From contig JAPKZQ010000042.1 of the NCBI GenBank assembly GCA_026393675.1, positions 1 through 64,000 of the forward strand: a DNA stretch of 64,000 nucleotides. The letters are read 5' to 3'. The translations under genes and the position numbers were made by a program. Below the pieces are notes generated by a model, which searched no databases, had not been told where the DNA came from, and worked only from the letters and a program-made list of their open reading frames with translations. Positions 25,691 through 34,782 of this stretch are shown in pieces. The stretch comes from Acidobacteriota bacterium. GTDB taxonomy: Bacteria; Acidobacteriota; Vicinamibacteria; Vicinamibacterales; JAKQTR01. Each line of letters starts with the position of its first letter. Within the stretch, counting starts at the first letter, position 1.

Positions 25691-25718
25691 TCCTTGCTCC
25701 AGGCAAAAGACGATCGAG

Positions 25719-26804
25719 TCACTTTTTCTGATCCCTCTTCCTGGCGGGGATCCAGCCGCTCTCGAACCGGGTGCCGAGGACGAGCCGCACCACTTCGTTG
25801 TAGTTGCGAACTCCGCTCGCCACTCTGTTTGTCTTCAAGTACGAGTCGTAGGTCCGCCAGGCGACGAGGCTGACCATGCGGATCTGATCACGCTCATTGC
25901 GTTGGCGCATCAGTTCGATATCCCGGATGACCCGGCTCGGAAGGCTGACCATCACCAGCCGGCGTTGGTTCGCATCGAGCGAGCCGACGACCCGCAGAAA
26001 CAGATCAAGCCAGCCGCTGTACTGCGCCCATTCGTCCGAATGGATGCACGCCAGCCATCCCACAAACGACGCTTCCGACTCGCGAGCCAGGCCCGCCAAG
26101 TGTGCCCACTCGTGCGCGATCACCGCGGGCTGCTCGACTGGCAGAAGGTTCGTCGCCGCGAGCGTCTCGAGAAAGAACGGGTCGGTCATGCCGCTCACGC
26201 CGGCCCGCGTGAAGTACGGATCCAGCAGCGACACTTTCGGTCGCCCCGGACGCGTGCCACCGGGCAGACCGATGGCGCGCGCGGCCTCGTCGAACGCGGG
26301 CGCCAGCCGCCGCGCCTGTTCCTGCCGAGTCTCTTCCTCCGACTGCGGCGGCACGACACGCTGCAGCCGCACCAGTGCGGCCACGACCTGGTCAGCCAGC
26401 GTTCCTGTCCGCTCCTGCGTGAGCCTCGACTCGTCGAAGTCCAGCCAGGCGGTCACCGGCTCGCGCTGGTAGTTCAGGCCCCAACACCCGTAGAAGGCGA
26501 TATAGGCCGCAGCTGCGATTGCCCCCATGTTCAGGACGGCCCGCCCCGTCGTTCGCCACCGCCGGCCGCGCCCGGACCCGATGATGCGCACGGCGCCCCA
26601 GGCCACCCCGAGGAGCCCGACGACAATCAGGACGTCAAGTAGCGCAAACGGAGCCAGGTTCGACACGCCGGTAAGCACCGACTGTATCTGCGGGTAGGCG
26701 GACCGCGCGTACCACCGCTCGACCAGGCTTGCCGGCCACCGCACGGCAATCAAGAGCGCGGCCGTGCCCATCAGCCCGAGCCGCCAGGCTATCCTGCTTG
26801 TCAC
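25719..26804 (-). CDS. DUF3810 family membrane protein with a zinc-protease-like HExxH
   Basis: The GTG at 26804 starts about 361 residues; an ATG at 26771 is possible. Three N-terminal hydrophobic segments (residues ~10-30, 45-70, 90-110) precede WGLNYQREPV, a family landmark. The soluble part contains VSGMTDPFFLETLAATNLLP and VIAHEWAHLAGLARESEASF, an HExxH with a downstream Glu that resembles gluzincin metalloproteases. This fits DUF3810, whose activity is not established. It is convergent with moaA. Confidence 0.85.
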   Translation of the reverse strand: MTSRIAWRLGLMGTAALLIAVRWPASLVERWYARSAYPQIQSVLTGVSNLAPFALLDVLIVVGLLGVAWGAVRIIGSGRGRRWRTTGRAVLNMGAIAAAAYIAFYGCWGLNYQREPVTAWLDFDESRLTQERTGTLADQVVAALVRLQRVVPPQSEEETRQEQARRLAPAFDEAARAIGLPGGTRPGRPKVSLLDPYFTRAGVSGMTDPFFLETLAATNLLPVEQPAVIAHEWAHLAGLARESEASFVGWLACIHSDEWAQYSGWLDLFLRVVGSLDANQRRLVMVSLPSRVIRDIELMRQRNERDQIRMVSLVAWRTYDSYLKTNRVASGVRNYNEVVRLVLGTRFESGWIPARKRDQKK

Positions 26805-26934
26805 GCGGTCATTGTGGCATATGGCGCGTGGACGCCCGGCCACACTCTAACCTGCACACCCCGACCGACCGATACAACCGAACAAGGGGACATTCTCGAA
26901 CCCCTGTTCGTAGTTCCGTCGGCTGGAGGGTGAC

Positions 26935-27387
26935 ATGTCAGGTCAGCGATCGAGATTGGTGGTGTGGTTCGGTATCGTGGCTCTTGCCGTGGCGGCGACT
27001 GCCTGCTCCGAACTCCTCAATCCCTTCAAGCCGTCGTCAACGACGTCGAACAGCGGGTCGACATCGACGACCACGTCGTCGGCATTTGCCATTACGACCG
27101 CCACTGTCGTCGTCGACAACTCCGCGCTCAACGTCACATGCCCGGGGAATGTCACGTTCACGGCCACCCTGACATCAAACAAGGATGGCGTCATCGCCTA
27201 CAAGTGGGAACGCAGCGACGGCTCGGCCACGGCGACTCAGACCCTCACCTTCCCCAGCGCGACCTCGCTCACGGCCGTCAACACGTGGCAAGTCCCCGCT
27301 ACGACCAGCGCGTGGCAACTCCTGCACGTCGTGACGCCGAACGATATCTCGTCGAACCCCGTGAACTTCACGGTCACCTGCAAGTAG
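26935..27387 (+). CDS. Putative lipoprotein with an Ig-like region
   Basis: The product is 150 residues. The N terminus is a lipoprotein-type signal (VVWFGIVALAVAATACSEL) with a probable lipidated Cys at residue 24. A serine/threonine-rich linker (STTSNSGSTSTTTSS) leads to a beta-sandwich-like domain (ITTATVVVDNSALNVTCPGN, VIAYKWERSDGSATATQTLT) with two cysteines that could pair. It is likely an envelope protein. A GGAGGG lies just before the ATG. No family name is assigned. Confidence 0.65.
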   Translation: MSGQRSRLVVWFGIVALAVAATACSELLNPFKPSSTTSNSGSTSTTTSSAFAITTATVVVDNSALNVTCPGNVTFTATLTSNKDGVIAYKWERSDGSATATQTLTFPSATSLTAVNTWQVPATTSAWQLLHVVTPNDISSNPVNFTVTCK

Positions 27388-27408
27388 CAACTGACCTCTT
27401 GCAGCATC

Positions 27409-27446
27409 GGGCCGGGCCGCGCGAGCCGCCTGGCCCGTCGTCTTTT
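27409..27446 (+). terminator. Intrinsic terminator after the lipoprotein gene
   Basis: A 9-bp stem with one mismatch (GGGCCGGGC at 27409-27417 with GCCTGGCCC at 27428-27436) is followed by TCTTTT at 27441-27446. The gap 27388-27840 otherwise holds two dispersed repeats and no gene. Confidence 0.55.
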
Positions 27447-27560
27447 CAGACGCCCTGCCATCCTCGCCACCGCGCTCCACATCTGCCATCAAACCCCATC
27501 GGTCGGCTTCGTGCTCTAGACATCTTCGATGGGCTTCATCTTGCCGAATAAAGCAGGTTC

Positions 27561-27590
27561 TTCGTCACCCCCGCGGAAGCGGGGGTCCAG
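27561..27590 (-). repeat. Hairpin repeat, copy B (inverted relative to copy A)
   Basis: On the minus strand this reads CTGGACCCCCGCTTCCGC then GGGGGTGACGAA, matching 25661-25690. Two stem positions differ from copy A on both arms in a way that keeps pairing, so the hairpin itself appears to be maintained. Confidence 0.7.
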
Positions 27591-27720
27591 TCCTCGGGCT
27601 GGAAGTGCCTCTTCGGGCGCCGATTGCCGGCGAGAGCGCTCCGCGGTTTGGGGCGAAGCTTCGCGCTTCGACTCGCAACTACGGTTGCGAATTCTCGCGA
27701 CGCGATCCGGTCAACAAGCT

Positions 27721-27782
27721 CGCTCAGCACTAAGTCCTGAGGGAATAGGTTCGTCACCGAACTGATGAATCGAAGGACTAAG
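27721..27782 (+). repeat. Dispersed structured repeat, copy 1
   Basis: CGCTCAGCACTAAGTCCTGA and, 31 bp later, GAATCGAAGGACTA recur with identical spacing at 37111-37170. AGTCCT (27733-27738) pairs with AGGACT (27774-27779). In the other copy both arms changed to GGCCCT and AGGGCC. It lies about 60 bp upstream of hypF. Confidence 0.75.
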
Positions 27783-27840
27783 CTAGACTCCTGCGGCTCA
27801 AACAGTTATAACGGCTGAAGTCGGTAGGATTTCCAGAAGC

Positions 27841-30150
27841 ATGGCACACGAAGGACGTCGCATCGAAGTCAGGGGCATCGTCCAGGGCGTCGGATTCCGC
27901 CCGTGGGTGTTCCGCCTGGCATCGGCCCACGCCATCGGCGGATGGGTCCGCAATGACGACGCCGGTGTGACCATTGAGGCGTTTGGCACGGGCGCGGCGC
28001 TCGACGCGTTTCTCGGGGATTTGCGTGCGTCTCCCCCACCCGCGGCGCAGATTCGTTCCGTGCGCAGCATCCGCGTGCCTCCTCGTCTGGTTCGGACCTT
28101 CGAAATCGTCGAATCGGCGAGATCCGTCGACCATCACGTCTCCATCCCTGCCGATCTCGCCACCTGCGCTGAATGTCTGGCTGAGGTCCACGACCCCGAC
28201 AACCGCCGGCATCGCTACGCCTTCACGAACTGCACCAATTGCGGACCGCGCTTTACGATTGCGACCAGCGTGCCGTACGACCGGCCGCACACCACCATGG
28301 TCTCGTTCGCGATGTGCGACCAGTGCCGGTCGGAGTACGAGTCGCCGACCAATCGGCGGTTCCACGCGCAGCCGAACGCGTGTCCCACGTGTGGACCTCG
28401 CCTGTGGCTGACCGATTCGGCGGGCATCGAGACGCCAACTCCTGACCCGATTCGCGCGGGTGCCGACGCGTTGCGGCAGGGCCTCATCGTGGCCGTCAAG
28501 GGACTCGGCGGCTTTCATCTGGCCTGCGACGCCACCAATGAGGCGGCCGTCGCCCAACTGCGCCTCCGGAAGCGCCGCGACGAGAAGCCGTTCGCGGTGA
28601 TGGTCGGCAGACTCGCCGAGGCCGAGGTGCTGGCCGATCTCACCGACCTTGAACGCGGCCTGCTGACGTCGATTGAGCGGCCCATCGTGCTGGTGTGGCA
28701 GCGAGGAGGCAACGGGCTCGCGCCGAACGTGGCGCCGGCCAATGCCACCGTCGGTCTGATCCTTCCGTACACGCCCTTGCACCACCTGCTGCTGGCCGAG
28801 TCGCAGCGGCCCCTGGTGATGACGTCGGGCAATCTGGCCGAAGAGCCGCTGGTCTGCGACAACGACGAAGCGCTCGCGCGCCTGGGCAGCGTCGCCGATC
28901 GCTTCCTCATGCACGACCGGAACATCGCGACGCGGTGCGACGACTCGGTCGCCCGCGTGATCCGCGGAAGACCAACCGTGCTGCGACGGTCGCGCGGCTA
29001 CGTGCCAAGGGGTGTGGCGGTCGTCGAGTCGTTTGCCGAGCCGGTTCTGGCCTGCGGAGGGCTGCTCAAGAACACCTTCTGTATCGGTGTGGGTGATACG
29101 GCGTACCTCGGTCCGCACATTGGTGATCTGGATAATCTCGAGACGTACGAATCGTACGAGCGGGCGGTCGAGAAATTCGAGCACTTCCTCGCGGCGAAAC
29201 CCGCTGTGGTCGCCCACGACCTGCACCCCGAATACCTCTCGACGCGCTACGCGCTCGAGCGCCCGGAGCCGCTCAAGATTGCCATTCAGCACCATCATGC
29301 GCACGTGGCAAGCGCGATGGCTGAACACCGGATCGAGGGATCCGTTATCGGTGTCGCATTTGACGGCTCGGGGTTGGGAACCGACGGCACGGCGTGGGGC
29401 GGCGAGGTCCTGCTCGCCGATTACACCCGGTTCGAGCGTCTGGCGACATTCAGGCCCATTGCACTCGCGGGCGGTGACCTCGCGATCCGCCAGGTCTGGC
29501 GCCAGGCCATCGCGATGCTTGACGATGCGCTTGGAGGCGATACGCCGATCGACAGACTGCCGCTCTTCAGGCATGTGCCGGCCGCCGAGATCACCGTGGT
29601 CCGGCAGATGATCGCCGGGCACGTCAACACGACAGCCGCTCACGGCGTGGGCCGCTATTTCGACGCCGTCGGCGCACTCGTACTGGGAAGGACCGAATCC
29701 CGCTACGAGGGGCAGGTCGCCCTCGAGTGGAATCTCGCGGCCGACCCCGCCGACGACGCGCAGTACGAGTTCGCCGTCACGAGGCGGGGCGCACTGTTTG
29801 AAGTGGATCTTCGTCCGGCGATCCGGGCCATCGTGTCAGACACGCTCGCGGGTCGGTCGCCCGCGGCGATCTCGGCCCGCTTCCACAACACGCTGGCCGC
29901 CGCAACGGCCGATCTGGTTCGAACCGCCATTGCGCGGCACGGGCGGCTGCCGGTGGTGCTGTCGGGTGGCTGCTTCCAGAACGCCCGGCTGACCGAAGGC
30001 GTGGTTCGCGAGCTTGGTCCGAACGTGCACGTCGTCTTGCACGAGTCGGTCCCGCCGGGTGACGGCGGGCTCGCGCTCGGGCAGGCCGTGATTGCCAACG
30101 CCGTCGTGCAGTCGGGGTCGCAGATTGTGTCGGAGGGACTATGTGCCTAG
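27841..30150 (+). CDS. hypF: Carbamoyltransferase HypF
   Basis: This 769-residue protein has all HypF modules. They are an N-terminal acylphosphatase domain (EVRGIVQGVGFRPWVFRLA), two zinc fingers (CAECLAEVHD...CTNCGPR and CDQC...CPTCGPR), a YrdC-like domain (RKRRDEKPFAVMV, PLVMTSGNLAEEP) and a Kae1-like domain with HHHAHVASAMAEH and SGGCFQNARLTE. HypF converts carbamoyl phosphate and ATP to the thiocarboxamide on HypE, the source of the cyanide ligands of [NiFe] hydrogenases. It is the first gene of hypFCDE and overlaps hypC by 10 nt. Confidence 0.97.
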   Translation: MAHEGRRIEVRGIVQGVGFRPWVFRLASAHAIGGWVRNDDAGVTIEAFGTGAALDAFLGDLRASPPPAAQIRSVRSIRVPPRLVRTFEIVESARSVDHHVSIPADLATCAECLAEVHDPDNRRHRYAFTNCTNCGPRFTIATSVPYDRPHTTMVSFAMCDQCRSEYESPTNRRFHAQPNACPTCGPRLWLTDSAGIETPTPDPIRAGADALRQGLIVAVKGLGGFHLACDATNEAAVAQLRLRKRRDEKPFAVMVGRLAEAEVLADLTDLERGLLTSIERPIVLVWQRGGNGLAPNVAPANATVGLILPYTPLHHLLLAESQRPLVMTSGNLAEEPLVCDNDEALARLGSVADRFLMHDRNIATRCDDSVARVIRGRPTVLRRSRGYVPRGVAVVESFAEPVLACGGLLKNTFCIGVGDTAYLGPHIGDLDNLETYESYERAVEKFEHFLAAKPAVVAHDLHPEYLSTRYALERPEPLKIAIQHHHAHVASAMAEHRIEGSVIGVAFDGSGLGTDGTAWGGEVLLADYTRFERLATFRPIALAGGDLAIRQVWRQAIAMLDDALGGDTPIDRLPLFRHVPAAEITVVRQMIAGHVNTTAAHGVGRYFDAVGALVLGRTESRYEGQVALEWNLAADPADDAQYEFAVTRRGALFEVDLRPAIRAIVSDTLAGRSPAAISARFHNTLAAATADLVRTAIARHGRLPVVLSGGCFQNARLTEGVVRELGPNVHVVLHESVPPGDGGLALGQAVIANAVVQSGSQIVSEGLCA

Positions 30151-30437
30151 GCGTTCCGGGCAAGGTGATTGAGGTGGCCGGCAATGTCGCCATCGTGGAC
30201 TTCTGGGGCGTGCGCCGGCAGGTGCAGCTCGACGTCGTTGACGAGCCTGTCGCGCCAGGTGACTACATCCTGAATCATGTCGGCTTCGCCATCCGGCGCA
30301 TTCCCGAATCGGAGATCGGCGAGACCCTCGCGCTCTACGAGCAACTGATCGCGCAGGCCGAGCAGGATGATCTGATGGCCGAAGACGTCCGCAACGAGAT
30401 CGCCGCGTCCAGAGATGACCCACGTGCCGGGAACTGA
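30141..30437 (+). CDS. hypC: Hydrogenase maturation chaperone HypC
   Basis: The product is 98 residues and begins with the invariant MCLGVPGKV, whose Cys2 binds the Fe(CN)2CO moiety during transfer. The beta-barrel core (NVAIVDFWGVRRQVQLDVVD, PGDYILNHVGFAIRRIPESE) is intact. A charged ~25-residue tail exceeds the usual length slightly. It overlaps hypF by 10 nt and hypD by 23 nt. HypC shuttles iron between HypD and the hydrogenase large subunit, which is not in this window. Confidence 0.96.
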   Translation: MCLGVPGKVIEVAGNVAIVDFWGVRRQVQLDVVDEPVAPGDYILNHVGFAIRRIPESEIGETLALYEQLIAQAEQDDLMAEDVRNEIAASRDDPRAGN

Positions 30438-31569
30438 TCGCGACCAGGCCCTCTCCGAACTGAAGTTCCGCGATCCGGTGCGCGCGCGCGCCCTGGTCGA
30501 GGCACTGGGGCGACGAACCGCGGAACTGGGCCGTGCGCCGGTGTCGGTGATGCACGTCTGCGGCAGCCACGAACAGGCCATCGCGAAATTCGGCCTGCGA
30601 TCGACATTCCCCCGCGGACTCAACGTCATCATGGGTCCGGGATGCCCCGTCTGCATTACCGACACGCCCGAAGTCGACGAAGGGGTGGTCCTCGCGCGCC
30701 AGGGTGTTCACATCGCGACCTACGGCGACATGGTCAGAGTCCCGGGCACGAGTCTGTCGCTCGCGGATGCCCAGGCCGAGGGCGCGAAGATTCACGTCAT
30801 CTACAGCGCCGGCCAGGCAGTCGAACTCGCGCGGTCGACCAGCGACCAGGTCGTGTTCTTCGCCACCGGGTTCGAAACGACGGCGGTGGCCACGGCCGCG
30901 GTTGTCCTCGGCGGGCTTCCGCCGAACCTGTCGATTCTGTCCGCCCACAAGTACATCCCCCCGGTCATGGAGATTGTGGCTGAAATGCCGGAGACCAAAG
31001 TTGAGGGGTTTCTGGCGGCGGGCCACGCGGCCACCATCACCGGCTCGGCCGTGTTCGAGCCGTTTGTCGCCCGGCACGGTCTCCCCGTCGTCATCGCCGG
31101 GTTCGAGCCCCTCGACATCCTCGCGGGCCTCGTCAAACTGGTGGAACTGATTCGCGATCGCACACCACAGGTCGTCAACATGTTTCCTCGCTGCGTCACT
31201 CGCGAGGGCAACCTCCGGGCGCAGGAGCAGCTGTGGAAGGTGTTTCGGTCGACGGGTGGCCGCTGGCGCGGCATCGCCCATGTGCCCAACGGGAATCTCC
31301 GTTTGCGCGACGAGTTCGCGTCGATCGATGCGCGGCGTCGATTCACGATCGATCTGGCGTCGCTGTGGGATTGTGCACCGCCCGCACTGGCGCAGTCGTG
31401 TATCTGCGGCAACATCATGGCGGGCCTGTCGTCGCCGACCGACTGCAAGCTGTTCGGCCAGGAATGCACACCCGAGAAGCCCGTCGGCGCGTGCATGGTG
31501 AGCAGCGAAGGCGCGTGCAAGATCTGGCACCAGTACGGCGGCCATCCTGATCTCGGAGGCGACGCGTGA
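30415..31569 (+). CDS. hypD: Hydrogenase expression/formation protein HypD
   Basis: The product is 384 residues. It has MHVCGSHEQAIAKFGLRS, GPGCPVCITDTPEVD (the CPVC redox pair), FFATGFETTAVATAAVVLGG and the C-terminal [4Fe-4S] cysteines in CICGNIMAGLSSPTDCKLFG and ECTPEKPVGACMVSSEGACK. HypD is the scaffold on which the Fe(CN)2CO group is assembled with HypC and HypE. The short N-terminal extension (about 20 residues) is within normal variation. The stop overlaps the hypE start by 4 nt. Confidence 0.96.
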   Translation: MTHVPGTDRDQALSELKFRDPVRARALVEALGRRTAELGRAPVSVMHVCGSHEQAIAKFGLRSTFPRGLNVIMGPGCPVCITDTPEVDEGVVLARQGVHIATYGDMVRVPGTSLSLADAQAEGAKIHVIYSAGQAVELARSTSDQVVFFATGFETTAVATAAVVLGGLPPNLSILSAHKYIPPVMEIVAEMPETKVEGFLAAGHAATITGSAVFEPFVARHGLPVVIAGFEPLDILAGLVKLVELIRDRTPQVVNMFPRCVTREGNLRAQEQLWKVFRSTGGRWRGIAHVPNGNLRLRDEFASIDARRRFTIDLASLWDCAPPALAQSCICGNIMAGLSSPTDCKLFGQECTPEKPVGACMVSSEGACKIWHQYGGHPDLGGDA

Positions 31570-32603
31570 TACGGCGTGGGTTTGTCGACGACAAGATCGG
31601 TCTCAAGTACGGCGCCGGCGGACGGGCCATGCGGGCCTTGATCGAGCGCGTGTGCCTCGCCGGCATCGGGCCCGCTCCCGTTGATGGCATCGGCCTGGCG
31701 GCCATGGACGATGGCGCGGCGCTGCGCATCGGCGACAGATGGCTCGTCATCACGACCGACTCGCACGTCGTGCACCCCATCGTATTTCCGGGAGGCGACA
31801 TCGGCCGGCTGGCGGTCTCGGGCACGGTCAACGACCTCGCCGTGATGGGCGCGACAGAACCGCTGGCGCTCACCTGCGCCATCATCATGGAAGAGGGGTT
31901 CGCGCGAACGGATCTCGAACGCATCTACGCCTCGATTCACGAGGCATGCCATGAGGCCGGCGCGACCATCGTGACCGGCGATACCAAGGTGATGGGACGT
32001 GGAGAGATTGACGGCCTCGTGCTGAACACGGCCGGTGTGGCCCTCTGCGATCGGGTGGTGCCCGACTCCGGTCTCAAACCCGGCGATTTGCTGATCCTGA
32101 CCGGCACGGTTGGCGATCACGGCATGGCGATCATGGCCGCGCGCCATAAGCTGGCGTTGGAAGGCGATCTTCGCTCCGATGTCGCGCCCATCAATGGACT
32201 GGTCCGTGCCGCACTCGAGGCGGGTGGTCTCGACGTCGTTGCCATGAAAGACCCGACCAGGGGCGGCGTGTCGAGCGCACTCCATGAGATGGCGGAAAAG
32301 AGCGGCGTCGGCATCATCGTCGAGGAGATGAAGGTGCCGGTGCGCAACCAGGTCCGGGCCGCATGCGATCTGCTCGGCATCGATCCGCTCGTCGTGGCCA
32401 ACGAGGGCAAGGCCCTGATTGGCGTGCGCGCGAGCGCTGCCGAAGACGTGCTGGCCGCGATCCGCCGGCACCCGCTTGGTTCCGACGCCGCCATCGTCGG
32501 CCGCTGCATCGAACAGCACGTCGGCGCGGTCATTCTCGACACCGGACTTGGCAGGCGCATGCTGGCCGAACCCGAGGGCGAACTGCTGCCGCGCATCTGC
32601 TGA
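31566..32603 (+). CDS. hypE: Hydrogenase expression/formation protein HypE
   Basis: The product is 345 residues of the PurM/AIRS-like fold. Diagnostic parts are GAGGRAMRALIER, AAMDDGAALRIGDRWLVITT, GDIGRLAVSGTVNDLAVMGA, KDPTRGGVSSALHEMAE and the C-terminal PRIC. Its terminal Cys accepts the carbamoyl group from HypF and is dehydrated to thiocyanate. It begins 4 nt inside hypD and completes the cluster. hypA and hypB, needed for nickel insertion, are not present in the window. Confidence 0.97.
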   Translation: MIRRGFVDDKIGLKYGAGGRAMRALIERVCLAGIGPAPVDGIGLAAMDDGAALRIGDRWLVITTDSHVVHPIVFPGGDIGRLAVSGTVNDLAVMGATEPLALTCAIIMEEGFARTDLERIYASIHEACHEAGATIVTGDTKVMGRGEIDGLVLNTAGVALCDRVVPDSGLKPGDLLILTGTVGDHGMAIMAARHKLALEGDLRSDVAPINGLVRAALEAGGLDVVAMKDPTRGGVSSALHEMAEKSGVGIIVEEMKVPVRNQVRAACDLLGIDPLVVANEGKALIGVRASAAEDVLAAIRRHPLGSDAAIVGRCIEQHVGAVILDTGLGRRMLAEPEGELLPRIC

Positions 32604-32623
32604 CCTCCAACGGGGGAGACTCC

Positions 32624-33466
32624 ATGACGCACATCCGGGTGGACCATCACGACCGCGTCGCCGTCATCAGCATCGACCGGCGCGAGCGATTCAACTCGCT
32701 CGATGTCGGCACGGCGCGCGACCTTCGCAAGGCGGGTCTGCAGTGTGCGCGCGACGCACAGGTCAACGTCGTCATTCTGCGCGGCGAAGGCGGCGTCTTC
32801 TGCAGTGGCGCCGACCTGAAATACATCAGGGCGGGCGGCCGCGCGGAAGATCTCGGATATCTTTCACCCGACTCGCGTCCCGCCGACGCAGGATACGGCG
32901 CGGTCTTCAAACAGATTCTCGAGTACATCCACAGCACGATCTCGGAGATCAAGCGGGCCTCGAAACCCTTTGTCGCAGCCGTCGATGGCATGGCGGCGGC
33001 CGGTGGTCTGGGGCTCGCGATGTCGTGTGACCTGGTGGTGGCGTCGGACCGCGCGACGTTTGAATGGGCGTATGGCAAGACAAGCCTGACAGGCGCGGAG
33101 AGTTCGACCTTCTTTCTGCCGCGGCTCGTCGGACTTCGGCGCGCGATGGAACTGGTGCTGTTGAACCCGCGGCTCGACGCGACGACCGCCCTCCGGTGGG
33201 GGCTCATCAACCGGGTGTTCCCCGCCGCCACCTTCGATGCCAACGTGCTTAGCCTCGCGCAGGAGATCGCTCAGGGACCCGCCGCCGCCTACGCGGTCTC
33301 GAAGCGCCTGATCAATCAGGCCGCCACCGTGGATCGGCTGGATTTCCACCTGGACCAGGAACTGGAACAACTCCGGCGCATCGCCGATTCCCCCGATTTC
33401 GCCGAAGGCCTCGCGGCGTTCTTCGAGAAGCGCCAGCCTCGATTCGGTCAGGGCCCCGAAGACTGA
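32624..33466 (+). CDS. Enoyl-CoA hydratase/isomerase family protein
   Basis: The ATG at 32624 follows a GGGGGAG ribosome binding site. The 280-residue crotonase-fold protein has ISIDRRERFNSLDVGTARDL, EGGVFCSGADLKYIRAGG (first oxyanion-hole segment) and AAVDGMAAAGGLGLAMSCDL (second). A crotonase-like helical C terminus follows. The region of the second catalytic Glu reads KTSLTGAESSTFFLPRLVG, with E present. It starts 20 bp after hypE, so it is probably co-transcribed, though no functional link to hydrogenase maturation is known. Confidence 0.88.
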   Translation: MTHIRVDHHDRVAVISIDRRERFNSLDVGTARDLRKAGLQCARDAQVNVVILRGEGGVFCSGADLKYIRAGGRAEDLGYLSPDSRPADAGYGAVFKQILEYIHSTISEIKRASKPFVAAVDGMAAAGGLGLAMSCDLVVASDRATFEWAYGKTSLTGAESSTFFLPRLVGLRRAMELVLLNPRLDATTALRWGLINRVFPAATFDANVLSLAQEIAQGPAAAYAVSKRLINQAATVDRLDFHLDQELEQLRRIADSPDFAEGLAAFFEKRQPRFGQGPED

Positions 33467-33578
33467 CCATCCCGGGGGGTAGCGGAAGCCCGCCGGATTG
33501 TCGGCAGCGCCCCTTCCCTGCCCCACCTTGTCGCGGCCAACTTCTGCTTTTTCAAGGAGTTTGAGAGAGTTCTCAAGC

Positions 33579-33594
33579 TGGCAATCGGCTTGCT
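33579..33594 (+). promoter_or_regulatory. Sigma-54 promoter of the nine-haem cytochrome operon
   Basis: TGGCAATCGGCTTGCT matches the -24/-12 consensus (TGGCAC-N5-TTGCT) with one mismatch in the -24 box and the exact spacing. It lies about 150 bp upstream of the cytochrome ATG. A 6-bp inverted repeat (TTGAGA and TCTCAA, 33561-33576) lies directly upstream. Confidence 0.7.
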
Positions 33595-33744
33595 GTAGAA
33601 TCAGCGCGGTGGAGGACTCTGCACGCCCGAGGTGTAGCGTGCTGGCGCCCCCGCGTCCCGCCACGGCTTGCAGGATCACACCCCGGCATGGTCCTGTCGT
33701 ACCCGCTTACGCCCGATTCATTGCCAGTTCATCCCGGATCGCTC

Positions 33745-34782
33745 ATGTTATCAACGTTCCTTCTTCTTCTGACCCTGTCGTCACAGCCTGGGCAGGTCGC
33801 GGCAGGCAAGACCGCCGATGTGGAGACCTGCCTGGCCTGTCACGGCGATCGGAGCATGGCTGTCACGCTCCCGAGCGGCGAAACCCGGTCGCTGTATGTC
33901 GATGTCGCCACATTCCGCGGTTCCGTACACGGGAACAAGATCGGCTGTGCGGACTGCCACCAGGACATGACGTCGGTGCCCCACGAGGCGCGCCCGTTCA
34001 AGACGCTGCGAGAATTCACCGTCGCGTACTATGAACAGTGCAAGCGGTGCCACTTCGACAACTACACGAAGACGCTCGACAGCGTGCACTACCAGGCTCT
34101 TGCGCGCGGCGATCGCACGGCCCCGCTTTGTGTCGACTGCCACGGCGCCCACGACGTCAGGTCGCCGCAGAAGCCCAAGGCCCTGGTGTCGCGCACCTGC
34201 GCGAAGTGCCACGAGGGCGTGTTCGCCGTTTACAACAAGAGCGTCCACGGACGCTTCCTCGAGAAGAGCGACGACGTACCGGGCTGCACCGACTGCCATC
34301 GCTCCCACGACGTCGCCGGTCCCCGTGATACCAACTGGCAGCGCCGCACGCCGGAACTCTGCCGCGGTTGCCACGAGAACAAGCGCCTGATGGAGAAATA
34401 CGGCTTGTCCACGGCCGTCGCGCAGACCTACGTCGCCGACTTCCACGGCATGACGGCATCGCTCCACGAAACCGATACAGGACGCGAGGTCAGCGTCGTC
34501 GCGCTTTGCACCGACTGCCACGGCGTGCACGACATCGCGAAGGTCAACGAACCGGGCTCGCGCGTGCTGCGTGCGAATCTGGTCAAGACCTGCGCCCGCT
34601 GCCACGCCGGCGCCACGGAGAACTTTCCTGGCGCCTGGATGTCGCACTACGAGCCCAGCTGGAAGAAGGCGCCGCTGGTCTACGGCGTGCAACTCTTCTA
34701 CAACATCCTGATTCCCTTCATGATCAGCGGCCTGGTCCTGCAGATGCTGCTGCACTTCTGGCGAGTGGTTGTCAACCGATGA
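33745..34782 (+). CDS. Nine-haem c-type cytochrome with a C-terminal membrane anchor
   Basis: The ATG at 33745 starts a signal peptide ([20 protein letters not shown]); in-frame codons before it are not signal-like. The 345-residue protein has nine CXXCH haem-binding motifs (CLACH, CADCH, CKRCH, CVDCH, CAKCH, CTDCH, CRGCH, CTDCH, CARCH). Several are in CxDCHGxHD contexts that recall NapC/NrfH or octahaem-type cytochromes. One transmembrane helix ([20 protein letters not shown]) sits at the C terminus. It should carry electrons on the periplasmic side of the membrane. Its stop overlaps the cytochrome b start by 4 nt. Confidence 0.9.
   Translation: MLSTFLLLLTLSSQPGQVAAGKTADVETCLACHGDRSMAVTLPSGETRSLYVDVATFRGSVHGNKIGCADCHQDMTSVPHEARPFKTLREFTVAYYEQCKRCHFDNYTKTLDSVHYQALARGDRTAPLCVDCHGAHDVRSPQKPKALVSRTCAKCHEGVFAVYNKSVHGRFLEKSDDVPGCTDCHRSHDVAGPRDTNWQRRTPELCRGCHENKRLMEKYGLSTAVAQTYVADFHGMTASLHETDTGREVSVVALCTDCHGVHDIAKVNEPGSRVLRANLVKTCARCHAGATENFPGAWMSHYEPSWKKAPLVYGVQLFYNILIPFMISGLVLQMLLHFWRVVVNR

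Noticed and set aside
27778-29643. 621-codon minus-strand frame
   Set aside because: Antisense shadow of hypF, which has complete family motifs on the plus strand.
30801-32519. 572-codon minus-strand frame
   Set aside because: Antisense shadow of hypD and hypE.
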